A stretch of DNA of 64,000 nt from an uncultured Caulobacterales bacterium (GTDB lineage: Bacteria > Pseudomonadota > Alphaproteobacteria > Caulobacterales > Caulobacteraceae), in assembly GCA_903884425.1 (NCBI GenBank), contig CAISEP010000016.1, forward strand, positions 434,001-498,000. The letters are read 5' to 3'. The notes beneath the pieces are model-generated. The model did no database searches and was not told the origin of the DNA. It was given only the letters and a program-made list of their open reading frames with translations. The position numbers and the translations under genes were made by a program. Positions 39,948 to 48,328 of this stretch are shown in pieces (the stretch's first letter is position 1; each line of letters begins with the position of its first letter).

Positions 39948-40778
39948 ATGACGCGGGCATTCCTCAAGATGAACGGGCTGGGCAATGATTTCATCATTGT
40001 CGAGACGCGGGGCGACACACTCTTTCGCCCCACGCCGGACGCCGTGCGCGCCCTGGCCGACCGGCGGACGGGGATCGGCTGCGACCAGCTGATCGCCATC
40101 GAGCCCTCCCCCACCGGGGACGCCTTCATGCGCATCTGGAACGCCCAGGGGGAGGAGGTCTCCGCCTGCGGCAACGCCACCCGCTGCGTGGGCTGGCTGG
40201 TGATGCAGGCGACGGGTCGCACCGAGGCGCGGGTGGAGACCCGGGCCGGCCTCCTGACCGTGACCGAGGCCGGGGACAAGCGGGTGACCGTGGACATGGG
40301 CCGCCCGGGCCTCGACTGGCGGGACATTCCCCTGGCCGAGGAGATGGACACCCGCGGGATCGAGCTGCAGGTGGGACCCATCGACAATCCCGTCCTGCAC
40401 ACCCCCGGCTGCGTCAGCATGGGCAATCCCCACGTGGTGTTCTTCGTGCCGGACATCGCCGTCGCCCCGGTGGCGGAGGTCGGGCCGATGATCGAGCACC
40501 ACTTCCTGTTCCCGGAGGGCGTGAATGTGGGCTTTGCCCAGATCCTGTCCACCGACCGCATCCGCTACCGGGTGTGGGAGCGGGGGGCGGGGATCACCAA
40601 GGCCTGCGGCACCGGGGGCTGCGCCGCCGTGGTGGCCGCCCACCGCCGTCGCCTGACCGGCCGAAGGGTGACTGTGGTGATGGACGGGGGAGAGCTGGAG
40701 ATCGACTGGCGTGCCGCCGACGACCACGTGATGATGACCGGCCCCGTGGCGGTCGAGTTCGCCGGTCGGCTGAAGTGA
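39948..40778 (+). CDS. dapF: Diaminopimelate epimerase
   Basis: Converts LL- to meso-diaminopimelate for lysine and peptidoglycan synthesis. The 276-residue protein shows FLKMNGLGNDFIIVE at the N-terminus and the two catalytic cysteines in SACGNATRC (about 74) and KACGTGGCAAV (about 219), plus SMGNPHVVFFV. An in-frame ATG at 39939 adds three residues. The stop overlaps the GTG of the next gene (GTGA). Confidence 0.98.
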   Translation: MTRAFLKMNGLGNDFIIVETRGDTLFRPTPDAVRALADRRTGIGCDQLIAIEPSPTGDAFMRIWNAQGEEVSACGNATRCVGWLVMQATGRTEARVETRAGLLTVTEAGDKRVTVDMGRPGLDWRDIPLAEEMDTRGIELQVGPIDNPVLHTPGCVSMGNPHVVFFVPDIAVAPVAEVGPMIEHHFLFPEGVNVGFAQILSTDRIRYRVWERGAGITKACGTGGCAAVVAAHRRRLTGRRVTVVMDGGELEIDWRAADDHVMMTGPVAVEFAGRLK

Positions 40779-42052
40779 GCGACGCCCCGCCGATGAAGGC
40801 GGGCGACGGGCTGGAGGTGGTCACCTTCGGCTGTCGCCTGAACGCCTATGAGAGCGACCAGGCCCTGGCCCGGGCGAGGGCGGACGGCCTGACCGATGCC
40901 GTCATCTTCAACACCTGCGCCGTCACCGGCGAGGCCGTGCGCCAGGCCCGCCAGGCCATCCGCAAGGCCCGGCGGACAAGGCCAGACGCCCGGCTGATCG
41001 TCACCGGCTGCGCGGCCCAGATCGATCCGGACAGCTTTGCCGCCATGGCCGAGGTGGATGCGGTGCTGGGCAACGGCCTGAAGAGCGCGCCGGGGGCCTA
41101 TGCCCTCGAGGCGCTTTCCGAACGGGTGCGGGTCAATGACGTGCAGCGCCTGACGGAAACCGCGGCCCACCTGACCGATGCCGTGTCCGAGCGGGCGCGG
41201 GCCTATGTGGAGGTGCAGAACGGCTGCGACCACCGCTGCACCTTCTGCATCATCCCCTTCGGCCGGGGGGCCAGCCGCTCCGCCCCGGCGGGGGAGATCG
41301 TGGAGACCGTGCGCCGTCTGGCGACGCAGGGGGTGGGGGAGGTGGTGCTGACCGGGGTGGACATGACCTCCTGGGGCAGTGACCTGCCGGGGCAGCCGAC
41401 GCTCGGCCAGCTGGTGGCCCGGATCCTGAAGCTGGTGCCGGAGCTGGCGCGGCTTCGCCTGTCCTCCATCGACGCCGCCGAGATCGATGCCGACCTGCTC
41501 CGCTGCCTGGGGGAGGAGCCCAGGCTCGCCCCGCACCTGCACCTGTCCCTGCAAGCGGGGGACGACATGATCCTGAAGCGGATGAAGCGCCGCCACAGCC
41601 GCGCCGATGCCCTGCGGCTGGTGGCGGATGTGCGCCGGGTGCGGCCGGACGTGGTGTTCGGGGCCGACTTCATCGCCGGCTTCCCCACCGAGACCGCGGC
41701 CATGTTCGAGAACACCCTGTCCCTGATCGCGGAGGCGGGGGTGACCTATGTCCACGCCTTTCCCTTCAGCCCGCGGCCGGGGACGCCGGCGGCGCGCATG
41801 CCCCAGGTCCCGAAGGGCGAGGTCCGGGCCCGCAACGAGCGGCTTCGGGCCGCGGGTCAGGCGGCGCTGGCGCAACACCTCTCCGGCCAGCTGGGTCGGA
41901 CGGTGCGGGCCCTGGTGGAGCGCACGGGACTTGCCCGGGCCGGGGACTTCACCGAGATCGCCTTCGACGGCGACCTGACCTCCGGCACCTATGCCGAGTT
42001 CCGCATCACCGGGGTCGAGGGTGCCCGCGTCCGCGGCGTGGCGAGCACCTGA
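40775..42052 (+). CDS. mtaB: MtaB-type tRNA t6A37 methylthiotransferase
   Basis: Radical-SAM methylthiotransferase converting t6A37 to ms2t6A37. The 425-residue product has N-terminal cluster cysteines (VTFGCRLNAYESD, NTCAVTGEA, VTGCAAQ), the radical-SAM motif CDHRCTFCIIPFGRG (about 150) and a C-terminal TRAM-like domain. CRLNAYES and the short N-terminus separate it from MiaB and RimO. The GTG start overlaps dapF by 4 bp; an ATG at 40793 is the alternative. dapF-mtaB is a frequent alphaproteobacterial pair (often followed by ftsY). Confidence 0.92.
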   Translation: MSDAPPMKAGDGLEVVTFGCRLNAYESDQALARARADGLTDAVIFNTCAVTGEAVRQARQAIRKARRTRPDARLIVTGCAAQIDPDSFAAMAEVDAVLGNGLKSAPGAYALEALSERVRVNDVQRLTETAAHLTDAVSERARAYVEVQNGCDHRCTFCIIPFGRGASRSAPAGEIVETVRRLATQGVGEVVLTGVDMTSWGSDLPGQPTLGQLVARILKLVPELARLRLSSIDAAEIDADLLRCLGEEPRLAPHLHLSLQAGDDMILKRMKRRHSRADALRLVADVRRVRPDVVFGADFIAGFPTETAAMFENTLSLIAEAGVTYVHAFPFSPRPGTPAARMPQVPKGEVRARNERLRAAGQAALAQHLSGQLGRTVRALVERTGLARAGDFTEIAFDGDLTSGTYAEFRITGVEGARVRGVAST

Positions 42053-42062
42053 CGCCGCCCCG

Positions 42063-44198
42063 TCAGTCCATCAGCTTCTGGATCAGATAGGTGGTCTGCA
42101 GGGCCTGGGTGCGGGCCCGTTCCGCCTGGTTGGCCCCGGCACCGTGCCCGCCCTCGGTCAGTTCGTAATAGAGATAGGGCAGGCCCATCTCGCTCATCCG
42201 CGCGGCGAACTTGCGGGCGTGCTGCGGCCCCACCCGGTCGTCCTTGGTGGTGGTGAAGATGAAGGGCTCCGGATAGGTCACCCCGGGCTTCAGGTTGTGA
42301 TAGGGCGAGATGCCCGCCAGGAAGGCCCGCTCCTCCGGCACGCTCACGGACCCGTATTCCCCGACCCAGGACGTTCCGGCGGCGATCTGCTCGAAGCGCA
42401 GCATGTCCAGCAGGGGCACGTCGATGATCACGGCGTTCCAGAAGTCCGGGTGCTGGGTCAGCTCCACCCCCATCAGCAGACCCCCGTTTGAGCCCCCCTC
42501 GATCCCTAGGCGGCGGGGGGAGGTGATGTGGCGCTGGAACAGGTCCTGGGCCACGCTGGCAAAGTCGTCATAGATCACCTGGCGTCGGGTCTTCAGCCCG
42601 GCCTCGTGCCAGGCGGGACCGAACTCGCCGCCGCCCCGGATATTGGCCAGGACATAGGCCCCGCCCCGCTCCACCCAGGTCTTGCCACGGGCACCGAGAT
42701 AGGACGGCGTCATCGAGACGTCGAAGCCGCCATAGGCCGTCATCAGGGTGGGGGTGGACCCGTCCAGGGGCTGGTGGCGGCGGTGGACGATGAAATAGGG
42801 GATGTGGGTGCCGTCCTTCGACACCGCCTCGTACTGCTCCGACACCAGCCCGTCCGTGGCGAACTTGGCGGGCAGGGACCGGGCCGGGGTCAGGGCCGCC
42901 GTCCGGACATCGGCCAGCCACAGGGTCGGCGGCTGCAGGAAGCTGGTGGTCTCGAGGAAGGCCCGGTCGTCCTGGTCGCTGGCCGCGCGGATCGACGCGG
43001 CGGAATTGTCGGGCAGGGCCAGCGGCCGGGCCTGCCAGGTACCCTTGACGAAGCGGTAGCTGACCCCCCGTGCCCGCACCGTGTCCAGCCAGGTCACCAC
43101 CAGCCGGGTCCGGGTCGCAGCAATGCCCTGCACCGACTGACGCGGGGTGGGCGTGAACACCACAAGGGGCTTCAGACGGTCGGGATGCCGCTTCAGGGCC
43201 GCCACGTCCAGGGACACCACGGTGCCGGCACCATAGGTCCGGGCCGATCCGGCGGGAGTCCAGTCGGCCTTCAGGGTGACGATCAGCTGGCCCCGGACCA
43301 GGTCACTGACCTCGGCCTTGAGCGGCAGGGCGAGCTTGCGCGCGCCCTTGTCCGTCAGGACCCAGGTCTCGAACTCGAAGGTGGACAGGGGCCGGGAGAT
43401 CAGGGTCACGCTGTGACCGGTTCCGTCGGTCAGCACGATCGGCGTCACCCCGTAGCCGCCGTCCTTCTCCGCCCCGCGGAACACCTCCTGCGCCTGATCC
43501 AGCGGCTGGCCCCGGCGCAGGCGCTTGACCACGAAGCCGTAGCCGGAGGTAGTCTGCGACCCCTTGCCCCAGTCGCGCACGATCAGCAGGGTATCCTTGT
43601 CCTCCCAGGCGATGCGCTGCTTGGAGCGGGGCAGGTCGAAGCCCCCCGCCACGAAGCTGCGGCTGGCCAGGTCGAATTCCCGCTCCCGGGAAGCATCCTC
43701 GCCCCCGGCGGAAAGGCTGATCAGGCAGTGACCGGCGGCCTGATGCGGACAGTCGGTCCCGTGCACCACCCAGTTGACCTTGTCGGCAGTGGACAGGGCG
43801 TCGACGTCCAGCACCGGTTCCCAGGCCGGGTCATCGGTCAGGTACCGGTCGAGACTGGTCCGCCGCCACAGGCCTTGGGGGTGGTCCCTGTCCTGCCAGA
43901 GATTGTAGATCCGGCCGCCGATGAAGGCCGGTTCGGCGATCCGGTCCCGCGACTGGAGGATGGTCAGGACCTCGCTCTCCACCGTCTTCAGCCGGGGATC
44001 GGCCTCCAGCCGGGTCACGGTGCGGGTGTTCTCCGCCGCGACCCAGGCATTGACCCGCGGACTGTCGACGGTCTCGAGCCAGATATAGGGATCGGTCGCG
44101 GGTTCCGCGGCCCGGGCGGTCCCGGATCGCAGGGCACCTGCAGACAGGGCCGCCAGCACCACGGCGGCGGCGCGGGCGGAAAGGGACGGTCCCGGCAT
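42063..44198 (-). CDS. Secreted prolyl oligopeptidase family (S9) serine peptidase
   Basis: 711-residue S9A-type peptidase. A signal peptide covers about residues 1-31 (ending near TARAAEPA), so it is exported. The beta-propeller domain runs from about 90 to 420, and the alpha/beta hydrolase domain follows. Catalytic Ser is in IEGGSNGGLL (about 566), Asp in TKDDRVGP (about 654) and His in EGGHGAG (about 681). MTAYGGFDVSMTPSY is typical of the family. TTG at 44207 is in frame three codons upstream; ATG at 44196-44198 has a GGGGG about 10 bp away. Natural substrates are likely small peptides. Confidence 0.93.
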   Translation of the reverse strand: MPGPSLSARAAAVVLAALSAGALRSGTARAAEPATDPYIWLETVDSPRVNAWVAAENTRTVTRLEADPRLKTVESEVLTILQSRDRIAEPAFIGGRIYNLWQDRDHPQGLWRRTSLDRYLTDDPAWEPVLDVDALSTADKVNWVVHGTDCPHQAAGHCLISLSAGGEDASREREFDLASRSFVAGGFDLPRSKQRIAWEDKDTLLIVRDWGKGSQTTSGYGFVVKRLRRGQPLDQAQEVFRGAEKDGGYGVTPIVLTDGTGHSVTLISRPLSTFEFETWVLTDKGARKLALPLKAEVSDLVRGQLIVTLKADWTPAGSARTYGAGTVVSLDVAALKRHPDRLKPLVVFTPTPRQSVQGIAATRTRLVVTWLDTVRARGVSYRFVKGTWQARPLALPDNSAASIRAASDQDDRAFLETTSFLQPPTLWLADVRTAALTPARSLPAKFATDGLVSEQYEAVSKDGTHIPYFIVHRRHQPLDGSTPTLMTAYGGFDVSMTPSYLGARGKTWVERGGAYVLANIRGGGEFGPAWHEAGLKTRRQVIYDDFASVAQDLFQRHITSPRRLGIEGGSNGGLLMGVELTQHPDFWNAVIIDVPLLDMLRFEQIAAGTSWVGEYGSVSVPEERAFLAGISPYHNLKPGVTYPEPFIFTTTKDDRVGPQHARKFAARMSEMGLPYLYYELTEGGHGAGANQAERARTQALQTTYLIQKLMD

Positions 44199-44345
44199 GC
44201 TGATCAACCCCCGATTGGCGATTGCTCCAGACTAGGTCCATGGCCGTGCCGCGACAAGCGGCGGCGCATTGAAGTAAACGGGGCGTTAAGCCCTCCCGGC
44301 CCAGATACGAACCACATCCGCCCGGACCGGAGCCTGACCCTGTCG

Positions 44346-45035
44346 ATGCCTGTCGACCGCACCCTGCATCACTTCCCCCTGGACCCCTTCTCGCGGGAGG
44401 TCCGCCTTGTCCTGGGCGAAAAGCGGCTGCGGTTCACCGAGGTGGTGGAGCGTTACTGGGAGCGGCCGGACGCCCTGGCCGAGCTGAACCCCAGCGGCCT
44501 GCCCCCCGTGCTGGTGGAGGTCCGTCCCGGCGAGCGGCTGGTGATCTGCGAGGCGCGGGCGATCCTGGAATATCTGGACGAGCGCTATGGCGACCCCGCG
44601 CTCCTGTCCAATACCGATGTGGCGGAGCGGGTGGAGACCCGGCGGCTGCTGCAATGGTTCGACCGCAAGTTCGACTACGAGGTGAACAGCCTCCTTCTGC
44701 ACGAGAAGATGGAAAAGCGCCTGCTGGGAGCGGGGGCTCCGGACCTGGCGGCGCTGCGGGCCGGTCGCCAGGCCCTGCGCGCCCACCTGACCCACCTGGA
44801 GGGCCTGCTCGGTGACCGGGACTGGCTGGCCGGGCGCCAGCTCAGCCTCGCTGACATGGCCGCCGGGGCCCACCTGTCGGTGGTGGACTTCTTCGGGGAG
44901 TGTCCGTGGGAGGATTTTCCTGCCACCCGAACGTGGTATGCCCGGCTGAAGTCCCGCCCGTGCTTCCGGCCCCTGCTCAACGACCGATACCCGGGCCTGG
45001 CCCCCGCCGCCCACTACGACGATCTGGATTTCTGA
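44346..45035 (+). CDS. fzlA: GST-like FtsZ-binding protein FzlA
   Basis: 229-residue glutathione-S-transferase-fold protein. The N-terminal thioredoxin-like part reads LHHFPLDPFSREVRLVLGEK, and the C-terminal helical part ends HYDDLDF. Both ends match my memory of FzlA, the essential Caulobacter protein that curves FtsZ filaments and signals for septal wall synthesis, rather than ordinary detoxifying GSTs. The catalytic Tyr/Ser of classical GSTs is not obvious. The frame is open far upstream through the antisense of the peptidase, but ATG 44346 gives the family start. Confidence 0.78.
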   Translation: MPVDRTLHHFPLDPFSREVRLVLGEKRLRFTEVVERYWERPDALAELNPSGLPPVLVEVRPGERLVICEARAILEYLDERYGDPALLSNTDVAERVETRRLLQWFDRKFDYEVNSLLLHEKMEKRLLGAGAPDLAALRAGRQALRAHLTHLEGLLGDRDWLAGRQLSLADMAAGAHLSVVDFFGECPWEDFPATRTWYARLKSRPCFRPLLNDRYPGLAPAAHYDDLDF

Positions 45036-45070
45036 GACCCGCGGGTCGGGGCGAAATCTCCGGCGGCGAG

Positions 45071-45088
45071 CTGTCGCGAAACTGTCGC
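45071..45088 (+). promoter_or_regulatory. Pho-box-like direct repeat upstream of the ABC transporter
   Basis: Two identical heptamers CTGTCGC (45071-45077 and 45082-45088) separated by four bases GAAA. This has the 7+4+7 layout of a PhoB box (CTGTCAT-N4-CTGTCAT), with the last two bases of each heptamer changed. It lies 110 bp before the permease gene. No convincing -10 was found at the expected distance. PhoB control is only a hypothesis; the repeat itself is directly visible. Confidence 0.4.
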
Positions 45089-45197
45089 CAAACCGCCATT
45101 GCCCTTGGCTTGCGACCCCTGTAAGGGGGCGTGCGCCCTCGCGCCGGAGGCCCGTCCGGTGCGTCCCGTTGAAGCATCCTGAGGCAAAGGGGGGTCC

Positions 45198-46937
45198 ATG
45201 CCCGCGCATCACCCGTCCCTGACGGCGATCCGGCCGTGGCGCTACATCCCGTCCGTCTGGGATGCGCTGATCTTCGCCCTGGTGCTGGGCCTCATCGCCC
45301 TGATCGCCTTCGGCGGCCACGAGACCATCCAGCCCCTCGCGGCGGTGGAGCATGCGCGGATCTCCCTCGATCCGTCGGCCCTGCCCTACTATGCGCTCCG
45401 CACCACCCTGCGGATGCTGGCGGGCATCGTCTGCTCCTTCATCTTCACCCTGTGCTACGGGGCGCTCGCCCAGAAGAGCCGCCGGGCGGAGATGGTGCTG
45501 ATCCCCATCCTGGACATCCTCCAGTCCCTGCCCGTCCTGACCTTCCTGACCTTCACCCTGGCCTTCTTCCTGAAGCTTTTCCCCGGCTCCGTGCTGGGGG
45601 CGGAGCTGTGCTCGGTCTTCACCATCTTCACGGCCCAGGCCTGGAACATGACCTTCAGCTTCTACCAGTCCCTGAAGACCGTGCCCAAGGACCTGTCCGA
45701 CGTGTCCGACAGCCTGCGGCTGGGGGGCTGGCGGCGCTTCTGGACGCTTGAGGTGCCGTTCGCGGCACCCGGCCTGATCTGGAACGCCATGATGTCCATG
45801 TCCGGCGCCTGGTTCTTCGTGGTGGCGTCGGAGGCCTTCTCCGTGGGGGACACCAACATCACCCTGCCGGGGATCGGGGCCTATGTGTCCACCGCCATCG
45901 ACCACAAGGACCTGGGCGCGATCGGCTGGGCGGTGGTGACCATGCTGGCCGTGATCCTCATCTATGACCAGCTCCTGTTCCGGCCGCTTGTGGCCTGGTC
46001 GCAGAAGTTCCGGGTGGAGCTGTCGGCCAGTTCCGGGCCGGAGCAGACTTCCTGGCTGCTGGACTTCTTCCAGCGGGCCCGCCTGGCCCAGCGGCTGTTC
46101 GCCCCGGTGGGCGCCGCGTCCCGCTGGTTCATCACCCTGCGGCTGGGGCGGGAGTTCACCCCGCCGCCGGCGGTGCGCAAGGCCTGGGACAGCCGCAACG
46201 TGGACTATCTGTGGTTCGCGGCCATCACCGTAGCCTCCCTGTGGTTTGCCTGGCAGGGGGTCGCCTACATGCACCGGACCCTGGGCATCGGCGATGTGGC
46301 CTATGCGGTGGAGATGGGGGCCCTGACCCTGATCCGCGTCCTGCTGCTGATCCTGCTGGCCAGCCTGATCTGGGTGCCGCTGGGCATCTGGATCGGCCTG
46401 CGTCCGAAGCTGGCGGAGGCGGTGCAGCCCCTGGCCCAGTTCCTGGCGGCCTTCCCCTCGAACCTCCTGTTCCCGGTGGTGGTGGCGCTGATCGTGGCCA
46501 ATCACGCGAGCCCGGACATCTGGCTCTCCCCCCTGATGATCCTGGGCACCCAGTGGTACATCCTGTTCAACGTCATTGCCGGGGCCAGCGCCTTTCCCAA
46601 CGACCTGCTGGAGGCGGCGGGCAGTTTCCGCGTGCGGGGCTGGAACTGGTGGCGCAAGGTGGCCCTGCCGGGGGTGTTTCCCTATTACGTGACCGGGGCG
46701 ATCACCGCGTCCGGCGGCTCGTGGAACGCCTCCATCGCTGCCGAAGTGGCCAGCTGGGGCGACCAGAAGCTGGAGGCCCATGGCCTCGGGGCCTATATCG
46801 CCGATGCCACGCTGAAGGGGGACTTCCCCCGGATCGTGCTGGGGGCCGTGGTCATGAGCATCTTCGTGGTCCTGTTCAACCGCCTGCTCTGGCGGCCCCT
46901 GTTCGACTTCGCCGCGCGCCGCCTGGCGCTGAACTGA
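45198..46937 (+). CDS. ABC transporter permease with two fused transmembrane domains
   Basis: 579-residue inner-membrane protein built from two tandem BPD_transp_1 permease domains (about 60-290 and 340-575), each with an EAA-like loop (DVSDSLRLGGWRRFWTLEVPFAAPGLIW and EAAGSFRVRGWNWWRKVALPGVFPYYV). The organisation resembles nitrate/sulfonate/taurine-class (SsuC/TauC/NrtB-like) importers, but fused so that one gene encodes both permease halves. No periplasmic binding protein gene is adjacent. The matching ATPase gene starts 32 bp later. Confidence 0.9.
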   Translation: MPAHHPSLTAIRPWRYIPSVWDALIFALVLGLIALIAFGGHETIQPLAAVEHARISLDPSALPYYALRTTLRMLAGIVCSFIFTLCYGALAQKSRRAEMVLIPILDILQSLPVLTFLTFTLAFFLKLFPGSVLGAELCSVFTIFTAQAWNMTFSFYQSLKTVPKDLSDVSDSLRLGGWRRFWTLEVPFAAPGLIWNAMMSMSGAWFFVVASEAFSVGDTNITLPGIGAYVSTAIDHKDLGAIGWAVVTMLAVILIYDQLLFRPLVAWSQKFRVELSASSGPEQTSWLLDFFQRARLAQRLFAPVGAASRWFITLRLGREFTPPPAVRKAWDSRNVDYLWFAAITVASLWFAWQGVAYMHRTLGIGDVAYAVEMGALTLIRVLLLILLASLIWVPLGIWIGLRPKLAEAVQPLAQFLAAFPSNLLFPVVVALIVANHASPDIWLSPLMILGTQWYILFNVIAGASAFPNDLLEAAGSFRVRGWNWWRKVALPGVFPYYVTGAITASGGSWNASIAAEVASWGDQKLEAHGLGAYIADATLKGDFPRIVLGAVVMSIFVVLFNRLLWRPLFDFAARRLALN

Positions 46938-46969
46938 TCCCGTCCCCACACCTCATTCCGGAGGGCCCC

Positions 46970-48328
46970 ATGGTCATGACATCGCCGGCGACCGCGCCGA
47001 CCCCCCAGCGTCCAGAGGCCGGGCCCGTGATGCTGGACATCAAGAACGTCCGCCAGACCTACTCCAAGGGCCAGGCCAATGACCTGCTGGTGCTGGACGG
47101 CATCAATCTGCAGCTTCGGGAAGGTGAGATCGTCGGCCTCCTGGGCCGCTCGGGATCGGGCAAGTCCACCCTGCTGCGGATCATCGCCGGCCTCGCCCGG
47201 CCCCGGGGCGGGGACGTCACCTGGCAGGGCCAGCCCATCGACGGCCCGCCCAAGGGGGTGGCCATGGTGTTCCAGAGCTTCGCCCTGTTCCCCTGGCTGA
47301 CCGTGCTGGAGAATGTGGAGATCGGGCTCGAGCCCCTGGGCGTGCCCCCGGCGGAGCGGCGCCAGCGCTCCCTCCAGGCCATCGACCTGATCGGCCTGGA
47401 CGGCTTCGAGAACGCCTATCCCAAGGAGCTGTCCGGCGGCATGCGCCAGCGGGTGGGCTTTGCCCGGGGCCTGGTGGTGCATCCCCAGCTTCTGCTGATG
47501 GACGAGCCCTTTTCGGCCCTCGACGTGCTGACCGCCGAGACCCTGCGCACCGACCTCGTCGACCTGTGGATGGAGGGCAAGCTGCCGCTGCGCTCCATCC
47601 TGCTGGTCACCCACAACATCGAGGAGGCCGTCCTGATGTGCGACCGGGTGGTGATCTTCGCCTCCAATCCCGGCCGGATCGCCGCCGAGGTGAAGATCGA
47701 CCTGCCCTATCCCCGCAACCGGACCGAGCCCGCCTTCCGCCAGCTGGTGGACGACATCTACGGCCGCATGACCAACCCCATGGACCCGAAGCTCCGGGCC
47801 GAGCAGATGCACGGCAGCGCCGAACAGCCCGGCGGCGGCATCGGCATCACCCTGCCGCAGGTCTCCACCAACCTGCTGGCCGGCCTGATGGAGGCGCTGA
47901 TGCAGCCCCCCTTCGACGGCAAGGCCGACCTGCCCGACATTGCCGACGAACTGACCATGGAGGTGGACGAGCTGTTCCCCCTGGCCGAAAGCCTGCAGCT
48001 GCTGGGCTTTGCCGACGTGGCCCACGGGGACATCCGCCTCACCGAGGACGGCAAGCGCTTCGTCGACTATGACGTGGATGCCCGCAAGAAGCTGTTCCGC
48101 GACCACCTGATGGCCCGGGTGCCCATGGCGGCCATGATCCGCCGGGTGCTGGACGAGCGCTCCACCCACCGGGCCCCCTATCGCCGGTTCTCGGAGGAGC
48201 TGGAGGACTTCATGTCCGAGGAGTTCGCCGAGGAGACCCTCTATGCCCTGATCGACTGGGGCCGCTATGCGGAGCTGTTCGCCTTCGACGAGCAGTCCCA
48301 GAGCTTCAGCCTCGAGGACCCGGCCTGA
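46970..48328 (+). CDS. ABC transporter ATP-binding protein with C-terminal AAA-associated domain
   Basis: 452-residue protein. Residues about 20-250 are a nitrate/sulfonate-type ABC ATPase with Walker A GLLGRSGSGKSTLL (about 57-70), Q-loop VFQSFALFPWLTV, signature LSGGMRQRV (about 152), Walker B LLLMDEPFSALD (about 173) and the H-loop VTHNIEEAV. Residues about 290-445 are an extra domain resembling the AAA-associated C-terminal region (PF09821) found only on this transporter type. Its role is unknown. GGAGGG at 46960-46965 precedes ATG 46970; ATG 46976 is also possible. The last 23 bp overlap the convergent gene. Confidence 0.9.
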   Translation: MVMTSPATAPTPQRPEAGPVMLDIKNVRQTYSKGQANDLLVLDGINLQLREGEIVGLLGRSGSGKSTLLRIIAGLARPRGGDVTWQGQPIDGPPKGVAMVFQSFALFPWLTVLENVEIGLEPLGVPPAERRQRSLQAIDLIGLDGFENAYPKELSGGMRQRVGFARGLVVHPQLLLMDEPFSALDVLTAETLRTDLVDLWMEGKLPLRSILLVTHNIEEAVLMCDRVVIFASNPGRIAAEVKIDLPYPRNRTEPAFRQLVDDIYGRMTNPMDPKLRAEQMHGSAEQPGGGIGITLPQVSTNLLAGLMEALMQPPFDGKADLPDIADELTMEVDELFPLAESLQLLGFADVAHGDIRLTEDGKRFVDYDVDARKKLFRDHLMARVPMAAMIRRVLDERSTHRAPYRRFSEELEDFMSEEFAEETLYALIDWGRYAELFAFDEQSQSFSLEDPA

